Origin: Sporodiniella umbellata
Taxonomy: Eukaryota; Mucoromycota; Mucoromycetes; Mucorales; Rhizopodaceae
Length of the DNA: 64,000 nucleotides
Assembly (NCBI GenBank): GCA_025677835.1
Contig: JAIXMR010000007.1
Span: forward strand, 248,001-312,000
Direction: 5' to 3'
A program made the translations under genes and the position numbers. The notes below the pieces were generated by a model. It saw only the letters and a list, made by a program, of their open reading frames with translations. It was not told the origin of the DNA and did not search any database. Below are positions 1 to 14,394 of this stretch, piece by piece (positions within the stretch are counted from its first letter, which is position 1; each line of letters opens with the position of its first letter).

Positions 1-47
1 GTAAGTAATCAATTTTTTACCTCATGGTATACTAACTTGAAAAAAAG

Positions 48-1777
48 ATTGCGCCATTCTTTATCAACTACACAATTTTACAAGGCTTTTTGATGTAAGA
101 TTTTTTGTTTTTTATTTGAAAAAAAAAATTCTAAGTTATAAATAGGATGCCTATGAACCTTCTTTTACTGGGCTCGTTGATTATTCGTGGCTTTTTTCAT
201 GTGTTTCTTTGCTCTTCACCTAGAGAACATGCTGAGAATAGAGCACCTTGGGCTTTCAGTTATGGCACTATGTATCCTGTACCTTTGCTTATATTTGTGG
301 TTGTACTTGAATATTCGTGTATATCGCCTCTTATCTTACTGTTTGGTACCATTTACTTTTGCTTTGGGTACTTTGTTTTCAAATATCAACTTCTTTATGG
401 TAAAAACACATACATGCACAGCATTCAGCTAACGAGCAAATAGTCTACTTTAGACCTTATGAGGCAGCCGGTAGATTATGGATAATGACTGTTCCTCGTG
501 TAATATTTGGCCTTGTATTGTTTCAACTGACTATGATCGGTTTGTTTGTAGTCAAATCATACTATCAATTAAGTATTGGTTGTGTGCCTTTAATTGTATT
601 GACTGTTCTATTCAAAATCTCTCTCGATCGTGCCTTTTTGCAAAACGCGCAAAATCTACCGCTGCAGATGCTTCAAGATGACGGAAAGTTGCCCCTAGCA
701 CACGCAAGCCCTGCAAACGACGAATATGAAGACGACGATGATGACGCTGATGACGAAGACGATAAACACAAAAACAATACAAAAGATATCAATAATCAAA
801 CATCATCAGAAGATACAGCCGCCGATAAAGAAGTAGACAAAAAAAAGCAAGTGATTAGCAATAAGTGGAAAAGTGCAGCGTTTTCTGCCCTTGAACTTAA
901 AAAAGGAGCTGTTGATACAACTAATAATACGTCTGATGCCTCTCTTAAAGTAACCTTACCTCGTCACCGAAAGGTAGTGTTGGACGAGGACGACTATGAG
1001 GCGCAGCCCGATCGGTTGACTGATTACCGACAGCCTCCTATGCAGCTTAACTTTGGTCTGTTAGACGCTGGTTTGAGAAAATATGGCAATCCCCTAATGG
1101 CTGGCGTCTTGCCTCAACTATGGCTACCTGTAAAAGACCCCAAACAAGCGGATAAAGAAGGAAAGTCTGGTGAATTTGAAAAGCGTAACCGCAAGCCTTT
1201 TTCAAACGATTCTGAAAGCGGAGGAAAGTTGGCACGAAACCTTGCTAGTATCATGAGAAAGCTGGACAGAAAAAATAGCAAAAACGAAAACAGGACAGAA
1301 CCAAAACCTCGCAACCTATCAAAAGATACTGAGATCAAAAACAACTGGAGTACGCTACTTGACAACAAATCAAATCTTCATAATACTCCATTTCAAACGG
1401 ATGTTCCAAAGAGTACTCCTACTAGCCTTTTAGGCTCTGTTATTGAAGAAGAGCCGTCGGACCATAATATGAACGAGAACACACATCCAGATCTTGGGAT
1501 GGAGGAGACAAACAACACACAAACAGACTTAAAAACAGGGGAAACAAACAACACAACAGTAGATCAAAGTACATCAAACCCAGAGAAAGAAACGCTAAGC
1601 GAAAAGCGCGATGAAACCTACAGAAACAATTCAAATACCACACCACCTACACCCAGGGCTGAGACGCCATACAGTATTTCAAGCTCGCATCATTTGATAT
1701 CTGAAGACGATGAAACAGTCGATCTTCCTCTAGGGAACAGAATCAGTAGTACTCCACTTATTTCTAAAAAAGAGTAA
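48..1777 (+). CDS. CSC1/OSCA/TMEM63-type calcium-permeable stress-gated channel, 3' part
   Basis: C-terminal part of a DUF221/RSN1_7TM membrane channel of the osmosensitive CSC1 family. The window opens exactly on a GTAAGT donor, so bases 1-47 are an intron; exons are 48-94, 146-399 and 444-1777. Seen: the stretch reading PFFINYTILQG, then YGTMYP, KYQLLY and, across the 400-443 intron, VYFRPYEAAGRLW and VLFQLTMIGLF. These are the family's last transmembrane segments in the right order. After the last helix comes a soluble tail of about 370 residues. It opens with an Asp/Glu-rich run (about 722-762) and continues rich in Ser, Thr, Asn and Lys, much longer than the core domain needs. The N-terminal half lies outside the window. 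Family assignment is firm; gating properties are inferred from the family only. Confidence 0.85.
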
Positions 1778-2186
1778 AATGTAAATAGTAAATTATCTTT
1801 TTCGAGATACCAAAACAAATGTATGAGTTTTTTTTTTTTTTTTTTTTTTTTTTTCGTTTGAGATATCTCCTTTTTCTTAAACTTTAGCGATTTTTTTACA
1901 GTCAACAAGAGTTGTTCCTGTACTTTTTGAAGTTGAAGGAATAGGAAGCTGGCGTTCTGCAAGACTGAAAAAGAGAGCACTAAGGTTCACATGTAATATT
2001 TTTCAAACAAAGATTTCTTATTGGTTGTAGTATCAGTACACAAAAAACTGGGTAAAAAAAAATGTGCCAGCAGCTGAATGGTCCTCTTTGATTGTTTCAG
2101 GTCCCGCTATCCTTTTCTAAATTTAATTGAATCAAATACTCGTATTGTTTTTGTTTTTATTATCTTAGTCCTCTTTTTAGAAAGAC
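1778..2186. other. Intergenic region between CSC1-like gene and SEC23
   Basis: No gene is seen. It contains a 27-base poly-T run at 1828-1854, just after the CSC1 stop codon, and T-rich DNA leading to the SEC23 start. It probably holds the 3' UTR of the first gene and the promoter/5' leader of SEC23. Confidence 0.6.
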
Positions 2187-4831
<2,645 letters not shown>

Positions 4832-5945
4832 AGAAAAAACCAAGAACCTTTCTTATTATTTAATTAAAAATTACTTTTTTTTTTGTATAACCTTTAATTG
4901 TAGTGCATTAATACTGATTCAAATGGATACCCATTATCCCCTCTACATAGCTTGTGAGTTTAGTGGTACACAAACCAAGTGCAGACGATTTAACATTTTT
5001 ATCGTTTTCTTAAAGAATGCGTTTGTACATTGCTAGCTTGCTAAAAAGTAACAAATTGTTAGTTACATAAAGTCCTCAAGTAGGCAAAATCAAGCCAGAA
5101 GAGAGCTACGAAAACAGCCGAAATTTACAAAACTGTACTTAGCATACTGCTCTTTGTAACTTGATGAATACTTTCTACTTGTGATCATCTAGACTATCAA
5201 AAGTGCTACGATAATAGAGGTGAAGAGAGAAACCGGCTTTCGGATGTCCTTGAATGTCAGCTCAAGATTAAGGATTTGTGTTTAATAAAGTAATCATCTA
5301 ACTTAGCAGCAATACAGCTTTTAGAAAGACCGCAGTCAAATGAAAAGGGTCGTTTCACAAACATGGCTTATTGTTCCTATGTAGCGCTAGAAAAGCAAAT
5401 GATACAATACTAACGTCGATCAGTTTTTAGTAAGTACTGAGTTTTAAACTGCTGTGTGGATAGTAAGACTATTGGGAACGTTTCTTATTTATTTGAAAAA
5501 ACAAGTCAGGCTAAGATAGCTAGTCCTTGTTTTTCTAGATACTGATAGATAAAATGGCGGTTTTTTTAAACTCTTAATCTTGAACTCAATTATTCTTTTT
5601 GAAGACTGATATATAGCTTTTCCAATCATGCATGTGGCTAATAGGAGCACCAAAGTCATAAAAAGTTCCTCATACTGAACTCCTGTCCTATATACCACAG
5701 AACATCAAAATGAAGCTAGAGAGACAGAAATATAAAGAAACGAAACTATACGGATACGGAAAAAAAAAGAATAAAGACAGTTATAGAATGTTTAAAGCTT
5801 TACCAGCCACTCTATAGTTCCTTTACTCAGCAAAGCATCTAATTGGATCCCAAACTTTTAATTGGTGATACCAAAGTTTTTTTTTTTTTTGCTTTGCTTT
5901 TGGTTTAAGTATCTTTAGCTTTTTTTTTTTACTTTGGAAACAGCA
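4832..5945. other. Intergenic region, about 1.1 kb
   Basis: No recognisable gene. One minus-strand open stretch (5489-5698) has no ATG and no family resemblance, although it contains a hydrophobic segment. The last 150 bases before the Hsp70-like gene are rich in T runs (5878-5890, 5921-5930), a common leader composition in this window. Confidence 0.55.
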
Positions 5946-8181
5946 ATGCCAAAATATCCCGTTACAGTTTCTATAGACTTTGGTAACTTGTTTAGAGATG
6001 AAAGTTTTCTCTAAAAAGAAATTCAGTGTTTATTGTGACATTACTAAAGCTATGAGACAATATTGACAGGCACTACTTTCTCTGTAAAGAAAAAAAAAAG
6101 TTGAAAGCTATTCTAAGAAAAGGAAAAAAAAAAAAAGGACTGATAAAAGAAAGAATGTCAATGTAGGGTTGTTGTTTTTGTTTAACAAAAGACTCCGACT
6201 GGAACATTCAAGTTGTTTCTCAATGGCCGAAATGCCATGGCTTTTATGCCAAAGCTCCTACATTCCTTTACTATCGAAATAAGAATGGCAGACTTATGGA
6301 CTGGGGTAAAGGAGCTAGGTTACTCTCTTTTAAGGTAAAACGACGATCATTGAAGATAAAGACAGTATTTTTTATATATAAAAACTTTTTCTTTCAATCT
6401 TTTTTCTTCCTCTTTCTCTGACAAGCCCAACCAAGACGGTACTTTACTGCAATACTTTAAATTGGCTTTGATTCAAGAGGATATACCGCTTCCTCAAAAT
6501 AAGACGGCTGTGGATATTATCTCAGACTATCTAAGAATTTTTCATGAGCATGTGGTCGAAAGAATTCAAAGAACAAAAGGTTTTGAGTCTTATCGAGCTG
6601 AAGAGTATCAATATGTAAGATTCCATGTCTACTTTTTTACTTTATTCTTTTATCTGTACGTTTTTTTTACCTGTTAAGGTTTAGTGTTTAACAGTACCTG
6701 CTATTTGGCCTGATCAAGCAAAAGCTTCCATGCGAAAGTCTGCTATTCAGGCAGGTATTATTCACGAATCGGATCCACTCGAAAGATTAGAATTAATAAG
6801 TGAGCCTGAGGCTGCTGCCGCTTATTGCGATCATCGCTATCGTTCTCTGAGCTTAGGAAACGGAGATTTGTTTATGATTGTGGATGCTGGGGGAGGAACT
6901 GTAGATTTAGTAACCTAGTAAAAAAAAAACAAAAAAAAAAAAGAGAAAGAAGAAAACGTTGATAATAACAGGAGTATATCCAGTATTATTGAAGATGAAA
7001 CACCACCAAGAACATTAAGAGAAGTCACAAAAGGACATGGAGGAACATGCGGTAGCGCTTTCATTGATCAAAACATGAGACGGTTGCTAACTCTGGTATT
7101 GGGAGACACTGGCAAGGATATGCCTGTGTGTGTTTTTGAGTCGATGATGGATACCTTTATTGAAAAAATCAAGGTAACCTATAGTTACAGCAGATTCTAG
7201 AAGGGGTGTTGATTTCTGTTTTAAAAAGCCTAACTATCGAGGAGATGAGGAACATTATGTGATGGAGGTACCTGCTGCTGCTCTACCTTATATTGACAAC
7301 GATTTACTAAATGAAGTAAGTAAAGAGACAGACCAAAATTGAATCCCCCCCCTCTTCTCTCTTGATTAATCAAATAACGTTAGAATGAATGTATGATATT
7401 CGATAGAAATGATTTGGAAAATCGTGTGTTCGCTCCTGTATTGAATCAAACTCTGGACCTAGTCAATGACCAGTTAGAGAAGGCCGGAGGTTATGTGAAT
7501 GCAATATTTTTAGTAGGAGGGTTTGGATCCTCAACTCATCTGTACGAAGAGCTGAAAAAAAAGTTTGACACAAACGTAGTAGGGGAGATCGCTATGCCTC
7601 CTCGAGGGGAACTGGCTGTAGCTGAAGGGGCCATTTACTATGCCCTAAGCCCAGATTTGGTGACTACCAAAATTTTGCGCCGATCGTATGGAGTCAAAGC
7701 ACACCTTCTGTTTCGACAAGGAATTGACCCTGAAAGTAGTGCAGTATTCACCAGCGATGGACAAAAGCGATGTTCTACGCGTTTTGAGGCCATTGCAAAG
7801 AAAGGCCGATCAATTCGAGTAGATGATAAGATAGCAAAGACATATTGGGTTGAATATCCTAACCATACAAAAGGTATCGTATACACACTTGCTCATAAAC
7901 ATAAATTAGTATTAAAAAAAATCTTTTTATCCAAAAAAAAAAAAAAAGTGAGCTTATATTCGAGCGATGAGGATACCGTGCCTCGATATGTTACTGATCA
8001 AGGTGTAAGTGAGGTGGTTGAGTTTCCTATCAAAATGCCTTTTCAGCCCGACGTTCAACCAGGAGAAAAAGTGAGCGTTAATGTTGAGTTCACTTTTGGT
8101 GCAACTGAAGTACGCATAACTGTTCGCATTGCTGACATAGTCAACGAACATACTCTTGAATCAGTTCGATTCTACTCTTAG
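5946..8181 (+). CDS. Divergent Hsp70-family protein (HSPA12-like ATPase)
   Basis: Actin/Hsp70-fold ATPase of the divergent HSPA12-like type; exact client or role unknown. Nine exons fit: 5946-5982, 6070-6083, 6167-6334, 6426-6614, 6685-6917, 6975-7173, 7229-7315, 7384-7873, 7949-8181. The phosphate-1 loop VSIDFGTTFSGC is assembled across two introns through a 14-base exon. Further motifs: TVPAIWPDQAK, EPEAAAAYC, the phosphate-2 loop IVDAGGGTVDLVTY, HGGTCGS, and FLVGGFGSSTHLY near the adenosine pocket. The canonical substrate-binding domain and EEVD tail are absent; a short beta-rich C-terminus follows, as in HSPA12 relatives. The 7874-7948 intron is 75 bases, in frame and free of stops, so its removal is inferred from family shape. 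Calling this a heat-inducible chaperone would be unjustified. Confidence 0.88.
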
Positions 8182-8461
8182 ACCCAAATAGACTATTGTA
8201 TGCTTATTATCTTTCTTTCCCAACGATCAGAGTAGTGATTTGTTTATTGAAAGCGATATATGTATGAATCAACAATAAAATCAATTATAAAATGTTTTAT
8301 CTCTCAAATACGAAATGCATTGATATGAAGATTTATTGGTAGAAAAACAAACGTGACTGTTTAGATGGGCTGTCATTGTTTCATTTTTTTTTTTTTTTTT
8401 TAGGAGAGCTACCACTGTGCCTTCAAACATTTGCTTTTTGTATAGATAATCATCGAGCACC

Positions 8462-9512
8462 ATGCAATCAATAATGAATATAAGAAAATTAGGCCTGAAG
8501 CCTATTTTTTCGGTAATTTGAACTAGGCTTCTTTTTTTTTTGTCATACTTTTATACATACAAGAAAGCCAACCCACCTTCAATAGACACGCGCAGTCACT
8601 ACAACCAGTCGATATACTAAGGTCTATAAGGCCACACCTACTATTGTAAAAAAGGTAGAAGCAGAGCAAGAGCCCAAGACATCAGGAGATCAAGCCGAAG
8701 CAGAAAAACAACTGGGTGCACCCTTAGCAGATTTTCCTGTCAACCCTCAATTTGACACTCGTCAAACCGACACAACATCTGAAGAGTCGGGAGGGCAGAA
8801 CTGGTCTACCTCATTCTATGGTCTATCTACTGAGAAATTTCCTGACCGCGTTGCTGATATATTGTTAGAGCCTATTAAGGCAGAAGATATTGAGATAAAA
8901 CCAGGTATAAAAAAAAAAAAAAAGGAAAAATAGTATTGAGAAGCTTAGAGAAAAATTTGATTAGATGGCCTGCTCTACTTGCCTGAAATAAAATATCGTC
9001 GTATTCTAAACAAGGCATTTGGACCCGGCGGCTGGGGTTTGGCACCTCGTGGAGAACATACGATTGCAGTGAAAAATATTTCTAGAGAATATGCACTAGT
9101 GTGCGGTGGTCGATTTGTCTCACAGGCTAGAGGAGAGCAAGACTTTTTCGATCCTTCCAATTTACCTACAGCAGCTGAAGGGTGCAAGAGTAATGCATTG
9201 ATGCGTTGTTGCAAGGATTTGGGTATTGCTTCTGAACTATGGTAAGTTAAAAAGGCTCTGCAGAATTGACGAGAGGGCTTTTTATTTACTTTTTTTTTCT
9301 GTATCTATACACAAAAGGGATCCTGTATTCATTCGCAAATACAAAAAGAAGTACTGTACTGAAGTTTGGGGTGAGCATGTAACCACTAAGAAGAAGAAGA
9401 AGTTATGGAGAAAGAAAGACGATACTTTAGGTAACGGAATTGTGAAAAATGAAATGAAGTTGATTTGTCTAATCATAACTCCCACTTAGACTACCCTTAT
9501 AAAGAAACTTAA
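8462..9512 (+). CDS. MGM101: Mitochondrial genome maintenance protein Mgm101
   Basis: Rad52-related single-strand annealing protein of mitochondrial nucleoids, needed for mtDNA recombination and repair. Five exons: 8462-8512, 8586-8904, 8965-9241, 9318-9430, 9490-9512; about 260 residues, close to the yeast length. The N-terminus (basic, no acidic residues for about 30 codons, RKLGLK then [12 protein letters not shown]) looks like a mitochondrial targeting peptide, followed by a Gln/Glu-rich linker. The conserved core is clear: [39 protein letters not shown], and [28 protein letters not shown]. The final exon adds DYPYKET. A second in-frame ATG at 8474 gives an almost identical protein. Confidence 0.94.
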
Positions 9513-11837
9513 GTAATAACTGGCTTCACTCTTCCCCTTCCTTTCTCTTATGATTGTATATCAAGCATGTTAGTTAAAAAAAAGTCAAGAGAGCACTTTT
9601 AAAGTATAATTTTGATACATAAAATAAAAAGGCGAGTATAAAAGCAAAAGAAGATATCTATTGCTTCTTTTAATGAAATTACTTAAAAATACTACCGATC
9701 AAAGAATAGCTAGAGCCTTTTATAAAAGTGTGAATATTGAGTTTATACAAAAAACAGATAATAGAAATTTATGACTTTCTTTGTTTCTTTTCAGTGGTAA
9801 ACAAGTCAGAGCACGCAAGGTGTTTGTTTTAAATCTTTGAATGAGCAGGTTGTTGTTTAAACGACTAGCTACCTAAACAAAACTTGAGTGATGAGCATGG
9901 AAAAGAAACCCGAGTAGTTTCAATTCAAGTAGTTACTAATGAAAATCAGTTAGATGCTATTACTTAGAGATGTTGTTACAGTTGGTGTTGACACGTAATA
10001 CTTCTAAACCCTTTACAAATAGATAAAAACGAAATTTTTTGAGAAGACGCTTAAAATCAAACCATCTTCTGTTTTTTAAAGGACTTGACCAAAAGAAATT
10101 ACGAATATACAGTTAACAAAAGATAAACTGTAAGTCTCCATTAAAAATAAAGAATACAAAAGCAGAAAGGTAATCTGTCCCGGGTACAGCAAATATCGAA
10201 GATAGTAGAAGATGTTTCAAAATTGGTCTATCTTTTTTTTTTTTTTTTTTTTTTTTTGGTATGTAACGTACAGTTTAAATGATGCCAGAAAATAAATCGT
10301 TTTGATATTTTTAAAGTTCAGAGAAAACGGCGTTTAGTAAAGCATTAAATAAAGTTTCACTAAAGAAAGCAAAATGCACCGAGGCTCTCTTTACATGCTT
10401 TTATCACTCCTTTTTAATTAAAAAACAGGTGTGAATTTCAATCTAATCTCACCTCTGTTTTTGAGTAACAGTGATCGTTTAATATTTTTGTGTCATGGGC
10501 AGTCAAAAACTTAGTTTTGGCGTTACTTCTTGCATCAGAAAAATGAAGTTGCATTTTACTATTTATCAAGCATGGTTACAAGTATCGAACCTATTGAGCT
10601 TATACATGCCTTTTTACTGTTGAATTTACCCAAACAAACTAGCTATGTCTACAGAGAAAAAGCCTGTTCAAAACGCCTATTAAAGTGGCCAACGTTGTAA
10701 TATTCTAGTCTTTTCTTTTCTTCTTTTAATGAGTCTGAATAAAGTTTGCTATTGGATTCGGGGAGATAAGAATAAAAATCCCACATTTTATGATTCAAAG
10801 AGCAAACTTAGTTTTGATCTATATTTGCTTCTCTTTAAAAAACAAGAATAAGAAAAAAAAAAGAAGCCTTCAGAATGGAAGAGGTCTCGTGAGTGGTACG
10901 ATAGGGCACACTTTTTTAAAACATAAATAAACTGAATTTTCTATATTTTTTTTTTTTTCTCTTTTTCTTCATTTTTCTTATTTTTTCTTATTTTTGTTTG
11001 TTTTTTAATTATTAATTTGTCAGAGTTGTTAATATCACAATGGCTTTACATTCAATTATATTGTTTTTGATACTCCTTAAAGTGGTGAATTATATGATTA
11101 AACATGAAGAAAAGCCAGAAAAAGTCGTCAAATCAATACACTGCCCCTCAGCCGCCACAGGGCCAACATTAGACTTTATACAAGAAAAAGAAGCCTGTAT
11201 CAACCTGTAATATCGCATTCCACTCTTGGACCACATTAAAAATACAAAAATAAAGCAAATACAGACATAAACATATTATTCCTATACAAAACCTAGCTTT
11301 AGAAGAAGAAGAAAAAAGCTTTCCCTTACTTGCATATGAATAAACCGTGGGGAGAACAGGAAAGGAAAATCCCTTTTCCCCTCGCCTAAACCTTATTCAA
11401 CTCTACGCTTAAGGAGATTTTCTTATTTTACTTTACCAAGCGTCAATCCATGTGCTTTGTTTAAAGTAGTTGAATACAGATAACTCTCCTTTAATTAAAG
11501 TGCGTTGATTGTTGAGTTGTTTAAACGCATGATGTCTGTTTTTCAATGGCTTTCGATCCAGTATTACCTTTTTTTTTTTCTTCTAGCTTTCTCCTTACTG
11601 AAGCACAAGCCTTTTTTATTTTCTATTTTTTTTTTTTTTTTTTACTTTCAAACGGTTCTTATGCAGGACTGTGCAACTTGTTATGTAGCTCAATGTTACA
11701 CACAACACGTCTGTGCTCAACCTCTTTTTAAAAGGGGAAATCACGTGCTTGAGAAGACGTTCAAAAAAAAAAAATTGGCGCACACATTGATTGGTTATAA
11801 GAGAACTGTTGCCCTTTTTTTTTTTTTTATTTTTTAT
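9513..11837. other. Gene-poor intergenic region, about 2.3 kb
   Basis: No family-recognisable gene. AT-rich with homopolymers, including poly-T at about 10231-10257. Two overlapping open stretches at 11505-11855 run through several poly-T tracts and look like composition artefacts. One small ATG-initiated ORF (11040-11210) is listed separately. This DNA must include the 3' UTRs of the two converging genes MGM101 and the coiled-coil gene. Confidence 0.55.
11040..11210 (+). CDS. Possible small ORF, 56 residues, hydrophobic N-terminus
   Basis: Not a recognised gene. An ATG in an acceptable context (CACAATGG) follows a pyrimidine-rich stretch of about 80 bases, the same layout as many real starts in this window. 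The product begins MALHSIILFLILLKVV, a hydrophobic segment that could be a signal peptide or membrane anchor. It is followed by a short Lys/Glu-rich and Cys-containing tail. No intron is needed. It may equally be chance, since AT-rich DNA readily gives hydrophobic short ORFs. Confidence 0.25.
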   Translation: MALHSIILFLILLKVVNYMIKHEEKPEKVVKSIHCPSAATGPTLDFIQEKEACINL

Positions 11838-13424
11838 TTATTGTTTTTTTGCTGATTCTTGGTTCAAAAATTGCAAAACGATGCCGTCTTTTTTAGCCTG
11901 TATTAGTTCTTCACAGGTCTGTCAGGTTCAATAAAAAGTTAGCCAGGCAAAAATAGAGTCTAGTAAATGACTTACGCATTTATAATCGCCACCCAAGAAA
12001 ATCTGAGGTAACGTACGAGAGCTTGTATTCTTTTTTCTCATATGTTGCAAAGCCAAATCGCTTTTGGCCACATCGATACGTTGAAACGAGAGTTGATATT
12101 CTTGAAAGATATCGATCATCTCTTGTTCCTGCTGTTTGAGTAAAGGATTGGCAGAGATACTGGATGTGTAGAGATGAATTTCTTGTCTGTTTCTAGGCGA
12201 GAGTTCGACTGCCACCGAAAGCTCAGGTACAGGCCATTGTATCTTTCCTACAGGGCCACCCGTACGACGTAAACGAGGGACAATGGTGGATGGCGTGCTC
12301 CATTGCTGAAGTTCAGACTGCTGGCCCTGTTTCATTACGGAGATTTTCTCTTGGTGATCTTGATAGATATGAGCAACTTCTACTGAATGGTCATATTTAT
12401 ACTGCTCAAATTCTTGAAGGATCTTTTCCACCTCGGTGTCTGCCGTATTCTTGGCTTCTCTGTCGGCCTTTTCGAGCCTTTCGTTCATTCTTTTGATATC
12501 CAGATCGTATTTGAGCTGCAGTCGATTTATGTTTTCCATCTTGGTTCTTTCCAATTGATCGATGGCCTCTCGGTGGCTTTTCTTTAGCCCTTCCAGCTTT
12601 TTATCTTTGTCTGCCATCATCTTTTCATGTTTTTCTAAAACAGCCTCATGTTCTTTTTTTTGTGACTAACAAAAAAAAAAAAAAAAAGGAGAGTAATAAA
12701 GGGGAGCCAAGAAAGATGAGAAAGAAAGTGGCACATTTTTTGTTTATATTTACTTCTAATTGATGATTCAGTTCGTCCAAACGCTGCATCAATAAACGGT
12801 CGTTCTCGAGATCTGTAGTGAGCCGGTTCAACTTTTTTTGCTGTTCTTGATCTTTTGTGGTGCCCGCTTTAGGCTTTCGATCCGTGCGATTGAACTGAGC
12901 CCGAAGCTCTGCTAACTCGTCTTCTTTTTCATTCAGTCTTTCCATAAACATTTGATTCTAAAAAAAAACAAAAAAAAAAAAAAAAAAGAAACACCCATCA
13001 GTCCTCTTCATTTTCGTGTGCCATAATTTTTTTGTTTTTGTTTTGTTTTTACATTTTATTACCGTTTCTTTTAATTTTTCCAATTTACAATTGACTTCAG
13101 CCAGTGCGGGTTTGATTAGCTCAGCTCTTTCGTTTTCCCACTGTTGTTGTATTCTTTCCAGCTCTTCTCCTTTCTCTTTCAAAAGCTGATCTTTTTCGGC
13201 TAACAACTGAGCGGTGGGGTTATCTTGTTGCAATATCCTTAGGGTTTCTTTCAAATCAATAAGCTCTTGCTCACTGGCTTTCAACTGGCTTTCCTTGTCA
13301 GATAGTGTATCTGATAGTCCTTCATCCTTAGTTTCCGAAGGTGCTTGGACTAACGTAAGTTGACTTCTCAGTTGTTCGAGAACCAGGTTTTGTTCAGCAA
13401 TCAGCTTTACATGTTCCTGATTCT

Positions 13425-13462
<38 letters not shown>

Positions 13463-13688
13463 GTTTGTAAGCATCATTTTTTTTTTTTTTTTTTTTTTAT
13501 ACCTTTGATTTTAGTCTTTCATAGTCTTGTTCCATCTGTACAGCTGTTTGTTCGCTGGAAATACTTTCCAGTCCAGAATCTGTTTCGCAAGTATTTATTC
13601 AGAAAAAGAATTTTTATAAGCAACCGTTTTGCTTACCATGGAAGGATGTCTTTGGGGAATTTTTTTTTCTCAATCCTAAGCAAGGCAT
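11838..13688 (-). CDS. Coiled-coil protein with C-terminal SH3BGR/glutaredoxin-like domain
   Basis: Function unknown. Six exons (minus order): 13637-13688, 13503-13579, 13063-13422, 12754-12957, 11976-12665, 11838-11918; about 487 residues. Residues roughly 20 to 320 are continuous heptad-rich coiled coil (for example LQQDNPTAQLLAEKDQLLKE and DRLLMQRLDELNHQLE). A proline-containing linker then leads to a domain of about 100 residues. It matches the thioredoxin-fold SH3BGR family in order: IHLYTSSIS, KQQEQEMIDIFQEYQ, FQRIDVAKSD, TLPQIFLGGDYKC and a final helix ending in a Lys/Gln tail. The usual CxxC redox pair at the first strand is replaced by YTSS, as in SH3BGR proteins. The start is the only ATG that reads into the first exon. 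The intron at 13423-13502 holds T35 and T22 tracts. Structural or scaffold role is inference. Confidence 0.82.
13426..13498. repeat. Two long poly-T tracts inside an intron
   Basis: T35 at 13426-13460 and T22 at 13477-13498, separated by 16 mixed bases. On the coding (minus) strand these are poly-A tracts that fill most of the 80-base intron between donor GTATAAAA and acceptor CAG. Confidence 0.9.
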
Positions 13689-14174
13689 GATATTTGTCTA
13701 TAAAAGTAAAGAAAGAGAAAGAGGAAGGATTGACCAATTTAAAGTATTTTATTTTTAATTTTCACCCTCTCCTTTAAATTTTACTGCTTTGGCTTATAAA
13801 AAAAATATAAAGGTCTCATTAAGAAAAAGAAATTTAATAAAACACAATGAAAATAAACCTGACCCTATCTGTCTTGTTACTGATTTAACAAACACTTTAT
13901 TAAAAACAAAAGAAGCTGCTTGTCCTGGTTTGTCTTTGAGAAACAAAAAATCTACATAAACACACACTCTCTTTCTTTTTTTTTAGCATCCCCTTGAGAA
14001 AAATAAACTTAGAACCTGATTTTAAGGAGACTTGACTCAAACGCTGACATACTTTATTTTTGATACCTGCAGACTGAGTTTATGATTAGACTTATCAACT
14101 GATAAATTCACTGAACCATAGGCTATGTTTATAAGCAACATTCTTTTAGTCTTCTTTTTCTTTACTACTAAAAA
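13689..14174. promoter_or_regulatory. Shared upstream region of divergent coiled-coil gene and HOP2
   Basis: The two flanking genes start at 13688 (minus) and 14175 (plus), so these 486 bases must contain both promoters. The sequence is AT-rich with mixed poly-A and poly-T. TATA-like words occur (for example TATAAAAG at 13699). No specific regulatory motif can be assigned. Confidence 0.5.
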
Positions 14175-14362
14175 ATGGCCAAGAAGAAGTCTGGGGAAAG
14201 CCAAACAAATTATGGGGAAGAAGAAGGTTTTTTTCTTTCTTTTTTTTTTTTTTCTTTTTTAGTTTTGTAAATAATAACAAATAGCCTTACAAAAATAAAA
14301 AAGTAGACGTTTTAGATTACATGAACAAATGCAATAGGCCTTACAGCGCTAGTATAAGCTTG

Positions 14363-14394
<32 letters not shown>

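Noticed and set aside
5489..5698. Minus-strand 69-codon frame with a hydrophobic helix
   Set aside because: Starts at GTG, lacks homology, and no upstream exon could be joined.
11505..11855. 116-codon plus-strand frame between MGM101 and the coiled-coil gene
   Set aside because: Runs through three poly-T/poly-A tracts, is Phe/Leu-rich, and overlaps the last exon of the minus-strand gene.
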